Shown here in pieces: positions 43,814 through 53,478 of a DNA stretch of 64,000 nt. The notes under the pieces are model-generated. The model did not search any database. It saw nothing but the letters and a program-made list of their open reading frames with translations, and was not told the DNA's origin. This DNA is from an uncultured Pelagibacteraceae bacterium (GTDB lineage: Bacteria > Pseudomonadota > Alphaproteobacteria > Pelagibacterales > Pelagibacteraceae): positions 1-64,000 of the forward strand of contig CACIYQ010000006.1 in the NCBI GenBank assembly GCA_902590915.1. The letters are read 5' to 3'. Positions within the stretch are counted from its first letter, which is position 1, and every line of letters starts with the position of its first letter. The position numbers and the translations under genes were made by a program.

Positions 43814-45540
43814 ATATATTTGAAATTTATCTAGAAAAAATAAAATCAATACTTAGTGAACTTCAAAAAGATAATAAAATAATTGTTCCTGATAATTTTA
43901 ATGGAATAAATGCTGAAATACCCCCGCAAAAATTTAATTGTGACATCTCAACAAATGTTGCAATGGTTTTATCTAAAATTAATAATAAACCACCTATTGA
44001 ACTAGCAGAGCAACTTGCACCTATATTAAAAGATAAAGATAAATTAATTGAAACAGTAACTATTGCAAAGCCTGGTTTTATTAATATCAAGTTTAAGAAA
44101 TCATTCTGGGCAATTTTTACAAAAGAAATCAGTGAAAATTCTAAAACTTTTGGAATAAATCAAAAAGAAAAAAAAAATAATTATATTGTGGAATTTGTTT
44201 CTGCAAATCCAACAGGACCATTACATGTTGGACATTGTCGTGGCGCAATACTTGGGGATGTTATTTCAAATATATTAACCTTCAACAATCATAAAGTTAC
44301 TAAAGAATACTATGTAAATGACTATGGCAATCAAATCATTAATTTTGCAAAATCAGTATATTTTCGAATACGTGAAATAACTCATAAAGAAACTTTTCCA
44401 TCTGATAATGCTGATCTATATCCCGGTGATTATTTAATAGATTTTGCAAAAAATATATCCTCCAACTCCAATTTGAATTTTGATAATTATGATGAAATTA
44501 GTGAGGAATTAACCGAACTATCAATTAAACAGGCATTACTGCTAATTAAAAAAAATCTTAAAAGCCTTGGTATAAATCATGACAATTTTGTAAGTGAAAA
44601 AAAAATTGTTTTAGACAAAGAAGTTGAAAATGTTGTTCAATTTTTAAAAAAAAATAAATTTGTTTATAAAGGTAAAATCAAAGCACCAGAAGGTGAGGAC
44701 AATAATAATTGGGTAGAACGTGAGCAATTACTGTTTAAATCTACAGATTTTGGTGATGATAAAGACCGTGCTCTCAAAAAATCAGATGGATCATGGACAT
44801 ATTTTGCAAGCGATGTTGCTTATCATAAAAATAAAGTTGATAGGAAATTTGATTATTTGATTAATATACTAGGTGCAGATCATGCTGGTTACATAAAAAG
44901 AATTTCATCATCAGTTGAAGCCCTCTCTGGAAAAAAAGATAAATTAATTTGTAAAATAAGTCAGTTAGTAAAACTTATAAAAGACAATAAACCTTTTAAA
45001 ATGTCTAAAAGAAAAGGAGACTATATTACTGTTGATGATCTGATAGAAGAAGTTGGCAAAGATGCTACTCGATTTATTATGTTGAATAGAAGCAGTGACG
45101 CAGAACTCGATTTTGATTTTGATGCAGTAAAAGAAAAGTCAAAAGATAATCCATTGTATTATGTACAATATTGCTATGCACGAATTTCATCTGTATTCAG
45201 ACATATTAATAAAGATTTAAATAAAAAAATTGAAACTAATAATTTTAATTTTGAATATTCTGAAGAAGAAATTAAAATTTTAAAAAAATTATCTGAGTGG
45301 CCAAAGTGTATTGATATATCAAGTACAAAACTTGAACCACATAGAATTCCTGTTTATCTATATGAGTTAGCCTCAGAATTTCACTCATATTGGAACCTTG
45401 GAAAACAAAAACCAGAAAAACGATTTATAAATGATCAAAAAGAAGTTCCATTAGATAAGTTGGTATTTTTAAAAGTTATTTCTAATGTAATAAAATCTGG
45501 TATGGATATTGTTGGTGTTGATACTCCATCCAAAATGTAA
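43810..45540 (+). CDS. argS: Arginyl-tRNA synthetase
   Basis: Class I synthetase charging tRNA-Arg. The HIGH motif appears as GPLHVGHCRGAILGD, and the KMSKS-type loop as KMSKRKGDYITVDDL. The N-terminal Add-1 domain (about residues 1-110) and C-terminal DALR-type anticodon domain with YVQYCYARISSVFRH are present. Length of 576 residues is normal. Confidence 0.97.
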   Translation: MNIFEIYLEKIKSILSELQKDNKIIVPDNFNGINAEIPPQKFNCDISTNVAMVLSKINNKPPIELAEQLAPILKDKDKLIETVTIAKPGFINIKFKKSFWAIFTKEISENSKTFGINQKEKKNNYIVEFVSANPTGPLHVGHCRGAILGDVISNILTFNNHKVTKEYYVNDYGNQIINFAKSVYFRIREITHKETFPSDNADLYPGDYLIDFAKNISSNSNLNFDNYDEISEELTELSIKQALLLIKKNLKSLGINHDNFVSEKKIVLDKEVENVVQFLKKNKFVYKGKIKAPEGEDNNNWVEREQLLFKSTDFGDDKDRALKKSDGSWTYFASDVAYHKNKVDRKFDYLINILGADHAGYIKRISSSVEALSGKKDKLICKISQLVKLIKDNKPFKMSKRKGDYITVDDLIEEVGKDATRFIMLNRSSDAELDFDFDAVKEKSKDNPLYYVQYCYARISSVFRHINKDLNKKIETNNFNFEYSEEEIKILKKLSEWPKCIDISSTKLEPHRIPVYLYELASEFHSYWNLGKQKPEKRFINDQKEVPLDKLVFLKVISNVIKSGMDIVGVDTPSKM

Positions 45541-45803
45541 TGTTAAAAGAAATCAAATATTTAATTTTTATAATTGTTATCTCAGTATTTATTTTTTTTA
45601 CTGGCAGATACTATTTTTCCGATGAAAATTTAAAAAATTCTTATCGTTCCTATAAAAATAATGATGAGAAGATAAAACAGTATTCAGAAAACTTACCTAT
45701 ATTAGAAAATGACACCCAAGACATTATTGAGTATGTAAAACAAACAAATAAAGATAAGAAAAAAAAGTTTAATTTCTGGAAACTTTTAGAAAATGATAAG
45801 TAA
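45540..45803 (+). CDS. Small single-pass membrane protein between argS and nagZ
   Basis: An 87-residue protein with one N-terminal hydrophobic segment (about residues 7-22, YLIFIIVISVFIFFTG) and a charged, probably periplasmic tail ending KKFNFWKLLEN. In other alphaproteobacteria this slot often holds a SPOR-domain cell-division protein. No SPOR domain is visible here, so it may be a shortened remnant keeping only the anchor. One-base and 11-bp overlaps with its neighbours show it is translated as part of the operon. Confidence 0.75.
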   Translation: MLKEIKYLIFIIVISVFIFFTGRYYFSDENLKNSYRSYKNNDEKIKQYSENLPILENDTQDIIEYVKQTNKDKKKKFNFWKLLENDK

Positions 45804-46743
45804 AAGAAAAGCCTTTATTACAGGTATTAAATCACTGAAATTAACAACTAGTGAAGTGAAATTTTTGAAAAAACAAAAACCTTGGGGAATAATATTGTTT
45901 TCAAGAAATATTAAATCTGTAAACCAGACCAAACTATTAACAGATAGCATCAGGAAGCTATTTAAAGATCCACACTATCCTATTTTGATTGACCAAGAAG
46001 GAGGCAGAGTGAATAGGTTAAAAAATATTATTACTTTTGATAATTTGACAGGTGAATATTTTGGAAAATTATATGTCCAAGATAAAAGAAAATTTAATAT
46101 TATTTATAAATTATTTATTGATAAATCTTCATATCTTCTAAAACAAATAGGTGTAAATATTAATACACTACCGGTACTGGATCTTAGAATTAAAGGGGCG
46201 AGTAATATTATTGGTGATAGATCGTTCTCAGAAAATAAGAAAATTGTCTCAAAGGTAGGTGATATTTGTATTGATTTATTCAATCAAAACTCAATAGCTA
46301 CTGTAATTAAGCATATTCCAGGACACGGTCTTGCTAAAGTTGATAGCCATAATTTTACGCCAGTTGTTGATAAAACCATCAATTACCTTATTAAAAATGA
46401 CTTTTTTCCTTTTAAGAATAAAGATAGTTTATTCGCAATGACTGCCCACATTATTTATAAAAAAATTGATCCACTTAACACTGCAACGCATTCCAAAAAA
46501 ATTATAAATATTATTCGTAAAAAAATAGGGTTTAAAAATGTTTTAATTTCTGATGATTTATCAATGAAGAGTTTAAAATACGATTTAATTACTAATACAA
46601 TTAAAAGTTTTGAAGCAGGATGCAACCTAGCCTTACATTGCAATGGCAATTACAATGAAATGAGGGTTGTCGCTGAAAATTCACCACTAGTAAATAATTT
46701 TATTATCAAAAAAACATCACTATTTTATAAAAATTTAAGTTAA
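45793..46743 (+). CDS. nagZ: Beta-N-acetylhexosaminidase NagZ
   Basis: GH3-family enzyme of peptidoglycan recycling that removes N-acetylglucosamine from anhydro-muropeptides. The signature KHIPGHGLAKVDSH includes the catalytic Asp/His loop. LIDQEGGRVNRL and ISDDLSMKSL (nucleophile Asp) are present. Length is 316 residues. It sits in the usual argS-nagZ-scpA order. Confidence 0.93.
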   Translation: MISKRKAFITGIKSLKLTTSEVKFLKKQKPWGIILFSRNIKSVNQTKLLTDSIRKLFKDPHYPILIDQEGGRVNRLKNIITFDNLTGEYFGKLYVQDKRKFNIIYKLFIDKSSYLLKQIGVNINTLPVLDLRIKGASNIIGDRSFSENKKIVSKVGDICIDLFNQNSIATVIKHIPGHGLAKVDSHNFTPVVDKTINYLIKNDFFPFKNKDSLFAMTAHIIYKKIDPLNTATHSKKIINIIRKKIGFKNVLISDDLSMKSLKYDLITNTIKSFEAGCNLALHCNGNYNEMRVVAENSPLVNNFIIKKTSLFYKNLS

Positions 46744-46752
46744 TATCTTAAT

Positions 46753-47496
46753 ATGTCCGAGACTGATTCTGCTTTGTTTAATGTTGATATAAATAACTAC
46801 AACGGTCCATTAGATGTTCTTTTAGATTTAGCTAAAGCGCAAAAAGTTGATCTTGAAGAAATATCAATAACAAAGCTAGCAGATCAATTTCATGAATATA
46901 TTACAAAAGAAAAAGATTTAAATTTAGAAATAGCCTCGGAGTATTTATTAATGGCAACATGGCTTGCTTATTTAAAGTCTAAGTTATTATTACCAGGAAC
47001 CCCTGAGGATGAATTTAAAGTTCAAGAAGTAGCAGAGAAATTAAAGTTACAACTAAAAAAATTAGAACTTATTCGTTTACTTTCAGAACAAATGCTTAAG
47101 AGAAAAAGGCTAGGTCGTGAAATAAGAACAAGAGGAATGAAAGGAAATATCAGATCTATTTACAGCACTGAATATAATTTAAGTTTATTTGAACTTTTAA
47201 AAACCTATTCAACGATTATTATGACTAAAGATTTTCAAAGAATGAATATTCCAAAATTACCAGTATTTACTACTGAAGATGGAATTAAAACTATAAAAGA
47301 TTTTTTTGGCAAACTAGGTGACTGGAAAAAACTTGATGAATTAATCCCTTCAAATTTTAAATCTGGTTCTAGATATAAAAGAACTGGCAAAGCAGGAATT
47401 TTTGCTGGTTCTCTTGAGCTTGCTAAAGAGGGTAATCTTTCTATTAAACAGGAAAAACTATTTGATGATATCTATGTAAAGGAAGTAAGTGATTAA
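46753..47496 (+). CDS. scpA: Segregation and condensation protein A
   Basis: Kleisin subunit of the SMC-ScpAB chromosome condensin. It opens with YNGPLDVLLDLAKAQKVDLEEISITKLADQF, the highly conserved ScpA N-terminus. EYLLMATWLAYLKSKLLLP follows. The C-terminal winged helix contacts SMC. Length is 247 residues. It overlaps scpB by 8 bp. Confidence 0.95.
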   Translation: MSETDSALFNVDINNYNGPLDVLLDLAKAQKVDLEEISITKLADQFHEYITKEKDLNLEIASEYLLMATWLAYLKSKLLLPGTPEDEFKVQEVAEKLKLQLKKLELIRLLSEQMLKRKRLGREIRTRGMKGNIRSIYSTEYNLSLFELLKTYSTIIMTKDFQRMNIPKLPVFTTEDGIKTIKDFFGKLGDWKKLDELIPSNFKSGSRYKRTGKAGIFAGSLELAKEGNLSIKQEKLFDDIYVKEVSD

Positions 47497-48190
47497 AAAA
47501 CAAAAAATAAATAAAGATAATGTAGTCAAATTCCCCTCAAAACTGACTGAAATTGAAAAAGAAATAGAGGGTGTAATTTTTGCTGCTGCTGAACCACTTG
47601 ATATCGACACCATTGAGAGCAAACTTTCAAAAAAGTTAAACATTAAAAAATCATTAGAGAAATTACAGCAAGAGTACCTAAATCGAGGAATAAATTTAGT
47701 TTGTATAAAAGATAAATGGTCTTTTAGAACATCTCCTAAATTAGCTAATCTTATGTCTCAGGAAAAGACTGTTGAAAAAAAATTATCAAGAGCTGCAGTC
47801 GAAACTTTAGCTATAATTGTTTATCATCAGCCAGTAACAAGAGCTGAAATTGAGGAAATAAGAGGTGTAGCTTTTGGAACAAATACACTTGATATCTTAA
47901 TGGAGCTAAACTGGGTTAAACCTGGAGGAAGAAAAGATGTACCTGGAAGACCTATTCAATATGTAACCACAGATGATTTTTTAAGTCATTTTAATATTCA
48001 AAAACTATCAGATCTTCCAAATATTGACGAATTAGGTGCTGCTGGAATGATTGATAGCTCAAGTGTTGATAGTGCTATCTTTGGAACTGGAAAATTTTAT
48101 AAAGAAAAGCAAGAAGAAAAAAAGGAAGATATTTATTCTAATATTGATGAGATGCTGAGTAGTACTCTTGATAGTGAAGAAAAAGAATAA
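47489..48190 (+). CDS. scpB: Segregation and condensation protein B
   Basis: ScpB dimer subunit of the SMC complex. EGVIFAAAEPLDIDTIESKL is the first winged helix, and LSRAAVETLAIIVYHQPVTRAEIEEIRGV the second, most conserved one. It starts with GTG 47489, supported by GGAAG 3 nt upstream. The C-terminus is acidic and charged. Length is 233 residues. Confidence 0.94.
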   Translation: MIKKQKINKDNVVKFPSKLTEIEKEIEGVIFAAAEPLDIDTIESKLSKKLNIKKSLEKLQQEYLNRGINLVCIKDKWSFRTSPKLANLMSQEKTVEKKLSRAAVETLAIIVYHQPVTRAEIEEIRGVAFGTNTLDILMELNWVKPGGRKDVPGRPIQYVTTDDFLSHFNIQKLSDLPNIDELGAAGMIDSSSVDSAIFGTGKFYKEKQEEKKEDIYSNIDEMLSSTLDSEEKE

Positions 48191-48236
48191 CGAAAAAGTA
48201 ACTTTTAAATTAATCATAAAAAGGTTATAAGTTTCT

Positions 48237-48437
48237 ATGAGCATAGGAATTTGGCAAATAGCAGTTGTTGTAATATTGGTAGTCTTATTATTTGGACGAG
48301 GTAAAATCTCTAGTTTGATGGGAGATGTTGCCAAAGGTATTAAAAGCTTTAAAAAAGGTATGGCGTCAGATGTAACTGACGATACGGAGCCAAAAAATAT
48401 TTCCGACGAAAATAAAGACTCCAACAATAAAGAATAA
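48237..48437 (+). CDS. tatA: Sec-independent protein translocase TatA
   Basis: Pore-forming Tat component, 66 residues. The N-terminal membrane helix [39 protein letters not shown] includes the FGRGK hinge and amphipathic helix. An acidic tail follows. It is first in tatABC. Confidence 0.94.
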   Translation: MSIGIWQIAVVVILVVLLFGRGKISSLMGDVAKGIKSFKKGMASDVTDDTEPKNISDENKDSNNKE

Positions 48438-48442
48438 CTCAC

Positions 48443-48661
48443 ATGCCTACTATTGGTTGGTTTGAGATATTGATAGTTGTTGCTATCGCCATTGTTGTTC
48501 TTGGCCCTAAAGATTTTCCAGTTATGTTAAAAAAAGCAGGTTCATGGATTGGCACTGCAAAAAGATATGTCAGTAATATCCAAAACGAGGTTTCCAATTT
48601 AGAAATTGATGATGAAAAAATTAATGAAAATGTAAAAAAAGAAACAAAAAAAGATGAATAA
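48443..48661 (+). CDS. tatB: Sec-independent protein translocase TatB
   Basis: Tat receptor component, 72 residues. MPTIGWFEILIVVAIAIVVLGPKDFPVMLKKAG has the TatB-type GWFE start and LGPKDFP hinge. The C-terminal region is much shorter than in Escherichia coli. Overlaps tatC by 8 bp. Confidence 0.93.
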   Translation: MPTIGWFEILIVVAIAIVVLGPKDFPVMLKKAGSWIGTAKRYVSNIQNEVSNLEIDDEKINENVKKETKKDE

Positions 48662-49424
48662 TGATGATAAAGACAGTGGCTTTGTTAGTCATTTAACTGA
48701 ATTAAGAAAAAGACTGATACATAGTTTTATTTTTTTATTTATATTTTTTATTGGTTGTTATTTCTTTGCTGAATATATTTATGGTTTTTTGGTTGATCCA
48801 TTTGCTAAAGCTGTAAAAGATGATGGCTCAGATAGAAGATTAATCTTTACAGCACTTCAAGAAACTTTTCTGACATATTTAAAAGTGTCTTTTTTTACTG
48901 CTTTTTTTGTAACCTGCCCATTTATTTTAATGCAAATATGGAAATTCATTGCACCAGGTTTATATAAGCACGAAAAAATAGCAATTTTACCTTACTTAAT
49001 ACTTACACCAATTCTTTTCTTTCTTGGAGGTATGTTGGTTTATTATTTGATCATGCCTTTAGCAATCAAGTTTTTTTTATCATTTGAGAGTACTGGTTTA
49101 TCAACAAGTTTGCCAATACAACTAGAAGCAAAAGTAAATGAATACTTATCATTGGTTATGAAATTAATTTTTGCTTTTGGAATTAGTTTTCAATTACCTG
49201 TTGTGTTAAGTCTTCTAGCAAGAATAGGCGTTGTAGATAGCCAGTTTTTAAAAGACAGAAGAAAGTATGTTGTGGTTATAATTTTTGCTGCTGCTGCTTT
49301 GTTAACCCCACCAGATCCAATTACACAAATAGGATTAGCGATACCATTGTTAATTTTATATGAATTATCAATATTTTCAGTAAAATTTATAGAAAACAAA
49401 AATTTAGAAAAAACTGATGCATAA
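48654..49424 (+). CDS. tatC: Sec-independent protein translocase TatC
   Basis: Six-span signal-peptide receptor of the Tat pathway. FVSHLTELRKRLIHS is the conserved N-terminal segment. FILMQIWKFIAPGLYKHEK and AALLTPPDPITQIGLAIPLLILYELSI are hallmark blocks. Length is 256 residues. It overlaps serS by 8 bp. Confidence 0.96.
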   Translation: MNNDDKDSGFVSHLTELRKRLIHSFIFLFIFFIGCYFFAEYIYGFLVDPFAKAVKDDGSDRRLIFTALQETFLTYLKVSFFTAFFVTCPFILMQIWKFIAPGLYKHEKIAILPYLILTPILFFLGGMLVYYLIMPLAIKFFLSFESTGLSTSLPIQLEAKVNEYLSLVMKLIFAFGISFQLPVVLSLLARIGVVDSQFLKDRRKYVVVIIFAAAALLTPPDPITQIGLAIPLLILYELSIFSVKFIENKNLEKTDA

Positions 49425-50676
49425 TTTAAAGGAAATTAGAAAAGATTTCCCTGGTTTTGAAAAAGCTTTAGAAAAAAGATATTTAAAAATTGATTTTAAA
49501 AAATTAAAAAAATTAGATGAAGAAAATAGAGATTTAATTCAAAAAAAAGAAGCTATAGAAAAACAAAAAAAAGAAATTTCAAAATCTAAAGATGAAACTT
49601 TATTCAAAAAATCTAAAGAACTCACATTTGAATTAGATAAATTAATTGATTCACAAAAAAAAATAAAAACAGAGTTGGACAATCTACTATCTAATATACC
49701 CAATATTCCCCATGAAGATGTTCCAAATGGTAAAGATGAAAATGATAATGTAGAGGTATTAAAAACAGGAAACATACGAAAATTTGATTTTAAACCTAAA
49801 TCTCATTATGAGCTTGGTGAAAACCTTGGAATGCTGGATTTTGATCTAGCAACTAAAACTACAGGATCTCGATTTGTTTTTGTAAAAAACCACTTAGCTT
49901 TATTAGAGCGAGCCTTATCTAATTTTATGTTGGATACTCATATTAATAAAAATGGATATCAAGAAATATCACCTCCTTTGATTGCTTCAGATAACACAAT
50001 GTATGGAACTGGTCAGTTACCTAAGTTTGAAAACGATCAGTTTGAGATCAAATTTGATGAAGGATCAGATAGAAAATTTTTAATTCCTACAGCGGAAGTA
50101 ATTTTAACTAATATTGTGAAAGATAAAATAGTTGATCAAAATCATCTTCCAATGAGATTTGTAGCATCAACACCTTGCTTTAGAAAAGAAGCAGGAAGCT
50201 ATGGTAAAGATACAAAAGGCATGATCAGACAACATCAGTTCTATAAAGTTGAACTAGTAAGCATTGTTGAAAAAGAAAATTGTTTGAAAGAGTTAGAAAG
50301 AATGACAAATTGTGCAACTGATATTCTTGATAAATTAGAACTACCTTACAGAAAAGTTATTTTATGTTCTGGAGATATGGGTTTTAGTGCTGAAAAAACA
50401 TATGATATTGAAGTTTGGTTACCATCAGAAAATAAGTATCGTGAAATTTCATCATGTTCATCTTGTTCTACATTCCAGGCTCAAAGAATGAAAACTAGAT
50501 ATAAAAATACAAATAAAGAAACTGTCTTTGTTGGTACTTTAAATGGAAGTGGGCTTGCAGTCGGTAGGACTTTAATAGCTGTATTGGAAAATTATCAGCA
50601 AAAAGATGGATCGATTGTTGTTCCTAAAGTTCTTAGAGAATATATGAATAATTTAGAATTAATTTCACAGAAATAA
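49417..50676 (+). CDS. serS: Seryl-tRNA synthetase
   Basis: Class II synthetase charging tRNA-Ser. The N-terminal coiled-coil arm spans about residues 25-100. Motif 2 is seen as FRKEAGSYGKDTKGMIRQHQF and motif 3 as GSGLAVGRTLIAVLEN. Length is 419 residues. The order tatC-serS is conserved in alphaproteobacteria. Confidence 0.97.
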   Translation: MHNLKEIRKDFPGFEKALEKRYLKIDFKKLKKLDEENRDLIQKKEAIEKQKKEISKSKDETLFKKSKELTFELDKLIDSQKKIKTELDNLLSNIPNIPHEDVPNGKDENDNVEVLKTGNIRKFDFKPKSHYELGENLGMLDFDLATKTTGSRFVFVKNHLALLERALSNFMLDTHINKNGYQEISPPLIASDNTMYGTGQLPKFENDQFEIKFDEGSDRKFLIPTAEVILTNIVKDKIVDQNHLPMRFVASTPCFRKEAGSYGKDTKGMIRQHQFYKVELVSIVEKENCLKELERMTNCATDILDKLELPYRKVILCSGDMGFSAEKTYDIEVWLPSENKYREISSCSSCSTFQAQRMKTRYKNTNKETVFVGTLNGSGLAVGRTLIAVLENYQQKDGSIVVPKVLREYMNNLELISQK

Positions 50677-50731
50677 AGTTGTTTTAGAGATATAGATAGT
50701 ATAAATATGCACCATATTTAAAAGGAGAATT

Positions 50732-51019
50732 ATGGAAGGTTCAGGAATAGGTCAATTTATACCGTTAATTTTAATATTTGTTATTTTTTATTTTTTCTTA
50801 ATTAGACCTCAACAAAAGAAAGTAAAAGAACATAAAGCTATGGTTGAAAACCTTAAAAGAGGTGACAAAGTTATTACTTCAGGTGGTATCACTGGTACAG
50901 TTGAGAGACTTATAGATAATGACAAAGTTGAAGTAGAAATAGCTGAAAATATTAAAGTTGAAGTTGTAAAAGCTACAGGTATTCAAAGTCTTCAAACTAC
51001 TCAAGAAGTTAAAAAATAA
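50732..51019 (+). CDS. yajC: Preprotein translocase subunit YajC
   Basis: Small accessory protein of the SecDF-YajC complex, 95 residues. One membrane helix (FIPLILIFVIFYFFLIRPQQKK) is followed by the family block GDKVITSGGITGTV. An AAAAGGAG sequence precedes the start. It leads into secDF. Confidence 0.95.
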   Translation: MEGSGIGQFIPLILIFVIFYFFLIRPQQKKVKEHKAMVENLKRGDKVITSGGITGTVERLIDNDKVEVEIAENIKVEVVKATGIQSLQTTQEVKK

Positions 51020-51033
51020 ATAAATTTAGATAA

Positions 51034-52587
51034 GTGCTTTATTTTTCTAAGTTAAGATTTGTTTTTATAATTATTTTCACTTTTTTGTTTATTTTAATAG
51101 CTTCATCTAATTTATTTAAGTTTGATGATAGTTTTTTTAATAAAAAAATTAATTTAGGCTTAGATCTACAAGGTGGTTCATACCTATTGCTTGAGATAGA
51201 TAACGAGCCTGTAATTGAGCAAAAGTTACAAAATTTAACAACCACGTTTAGGAATTTTTTTAGAGATAAAGATATTAAAATAAACAATATAAAGATAAAT
51301 GATCAAAGTATTTTCTTTAATGTTAAAGAGGAAAATAAGCAAAAAGTTATAGATTTTTTCCAAGATGAAAATAGTGATATTAATCCATATTATCCTAGAT
51401 TTAAATCACACCAATTAGAAATTGAAGATTTAGGCTTAAATTTAAAAATTAATTTTTCACGTCAAGGCTTAATAAATTTAAAAACATCTTCTCAAGATCA
51501 AGCCATTGAGATAGTTAGGAGAAGAGTTGATGAAGTAGGTACCAATGAGCCAAATATTTTAAAGAGGGGTAATAGCAGGATTTTGGTAGAACTTCCTGGT
51601 TTAGATGATCCAAAGAGAATTAAGTCACTCCTAGGTAAAACTGCAAACCTTACATTTAGATTTGTAACCCAGAATGATGAAGACAGATTTGGTGTAGAGA
51701 AATTAGAGTATGAGGACGGTACTACCTCAGTAAATGTGAGCAAGAGAATTATAATTAGTGGGGAAAACCTCTTAGATGCCCAACCTAAAATGGATACGCA
51801 GAATAATCAAACAATTGTTTCTTTCACTTTAGACAGAGTAGGTGCAAAAAGATTTGGAAAAGCAACCTCAACAGGTATAGGTAAACAATTAGCTATAGTC
51901 TTGGATGGGAAAATAATAAGTGCTCCGGTAGTAAGAGATACTATAGCAAGTGGTGCGGGACAAATCAGTGGTGGATTTACTTTTCAATCTGCAACTGATC
52001 TAGCTTTATTATTAAGGTCTGGTGCATTACCAGCTCCTTTAGATATTATTGAAGAGAGAACAGTTGGCCCTGATCTTGGACAAGATTCTATTAATGCAGG
52101 AATAATTGCATTGACTATTGGTTTTTTATTAGTGATAATTTTTATGTTTGTTAAGTATAGATTTTTTGGCTTAATAACAAACGTTACATTAGTAATTAAT
52201 TTATTTATTCTATTAGGTATTCTTACTTTATTTGAAGCGACGTTAACATTACCTGGTATAGCAGGAATAATTTTGACTGTTGGTATGGCCGTTGACGCAA
52301 ATGTATTGATTTTTGAGAGAATTAAAGAGGAACTTAAAGATGAAACAAATAATATATTAGCATTTGATGGTGGTTATACTAAATCTAGAACTGCAATACT
52401 TGATGCCAATATTACAACTCTTTTAGCCGCAGTAATTCTTTTTTTTATGGGATCAGGGCCAGTTAAAGGTTTTGCTGTCACTTTGGGGGTTGGAATTTTT
52501 ACAACATTGTTTTCAGTTTATTTTATAGCCAGATTGTTGACTAGTCTTTACGTAACAAAAAATAAAAATAATGGAAAACTTATCTAA
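51034..52587 (+). CDS. secD: Protein-export membrane protein SecD
   Basis: RND-family subunit that uses proton motive force to help complete protein export. LGLDLQGGSYLLLEI and IVRRRVDEVGTNEP mark the P1 domain. GQISGGFTFQSATDLALLLRSGALPAP leads into the membrane block with GMAVDANVLIFERIKEEL. It starts at GTG 51034. It overlaps secF by one base. Confidence 0.96.
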   Translation: MLYFSKLRFVFIIIFTFLFILIASSNLFKFDDSFFNKKINLGLDLQGGSYLLLEIDNEPVIEQKLQNLTTTFRNFFRDKDIKINNIKINDQSIFFNVKEENKQKVIDFFQDENSDINPYYPRFKSHQLEIEDLGLNLKINFSRQGLINLKTSSQDQAIEIVRRRVDEVGTNEPNILKRGNSRILVELPGLDDPKRIKSLLGKTANLTFRFVTQNDEDRFGVEKLEYEDGTTSVNVSKRIIISGENLLDAQPKMDTQNNQTIVSFTLDRVGAKRFGKATSTGIGKQLAIVLDGKIISAPVVRDTIASGAGQISGGFTFQSATDLALLLRSGALPAPLDIIEERTVGPDLGQDSINAGIIALTIGFLLVIIFMFVKYRFFGLITNVTLVINLFILLGILTLFEATLTLPGIAGIILTVGMAVDANVLIFERIKEELKDETNNILAFDGGYTKSRTAILDANITTLLAAVILFFMGSGPVKGFAVTLGVGIFTTLFSVYFIARLLTSLYVTKNKNNGKLI

Positions 52588-53477
52588 TGATTGCTTTTAA
52601 TAAATATTATAATCATTTTAATTTCCTATCTAGTACCTTAATTATTATTTCTTTATTTTTACTAATATTTAAGGGACTTAATTTTGGTATAGATTTTAAA
52701 GGTGGAACATTAATTGAGTTAAGATCTAATGATACAAAAATTAATGTTAGCTCACTTAGAGATAAATTTAGTCAAATGAATTTAGGAGATGTTTCAGTTA
52801 AAAAATTTGGATCTGATAATGATTTTTTAATTAAATTTGAAAATAAAGATAATAAGAAAAATATAATTGAGGAGATTAAAGTAAATCTTGATAAGTCTTT
52901 TGGTAATAACTATGATTTTAGAAGAGTTGAAAATGTAGGTCCAAAAGTAAGTGCTGAATTATTAAAATCTGGAGTAATTGCAATTTCTTTATCACTTGCA
53001 ATTATGCTTATTTATATTTGGGTTAGGTTTGAATGGCAGTTTAGTCTTGGTGCTATTTTGGCTTTATTTCATGACGTTATTGTTACACTTGGCGTATTTT
53101 CACTATTCAGTTTAGAGATTAACTTATCAATTATTGCTGCAGTTTTAACTATTGTGGGTTATTCAATGAATGACACTGTTGTAATATTTGATCGTGTGAG
53201 AGAAAATTTAAGAAAATATTCAGATATAAAAATTTTTGAATTAACAAATATTTCAATTAATGAAACTTTATCTAGAACAATTATTACTTCAGCAACAACT
53301 TTACTTGCATTACTTGCAATATATTTTTTCGGTGGTGAAATCTTAAAAGGATTTTCACTAGCTATGATTTTAGGAGTTGTTTTTGGAACTTATTCATCAA
53401 TTTATATAGCCAATACAGTATTGGTAAGATTAAGAGTTTCTCAAAAAACTGTCTTAAGAGAGGACGATAGCAAATAA
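52587..53477 (+). CDS. secF: Protein-export membrane protein SecF
   Basis: Partner of SecD, 296 residues with six membrane spans. LNFGIDFKGGTLIEL is the SecF signature. VGYSMNDTVVIFDRVREN contains the proton-pathway region. ENVGPKVSAELLKSG lies before the membrane core. Confidence 0.96.
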   Translation: MIAFNKYYNHFNFLSSTLIIISLFLLIFKGLNFGIDFKGGTLIELRSNDTKINVSSLRDKFSQMNLGDVSVKKFGSDNDFLIKFENKDNKKNIIEEIKVNLDKSFGNNYDFRRVENVGPKVSAELLKSGVIAISLSLAIMLIYIWVRFEWQFSLGAILALFHDVIVTLGVFSLFSLEINLSIIAAVLTIVGYSMNDTVVIFDRVRENLRKYSDIKIFELTNISINETLSRTIITSATTLLALLAIYFFGGEILKGFSLAMILGVVFGTYSSIYIANTVLVRLRVSQKTVLREDDSK

Positions 53478-53478
53478 A

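Noticed and set aside
48059-48442. A 127-residue minus-strand frame over scpB/tatA
   Set aside because: It covers two well-identified genes on the other strand and has low-complexity hydrophobic content typical of AT-rich shadows.
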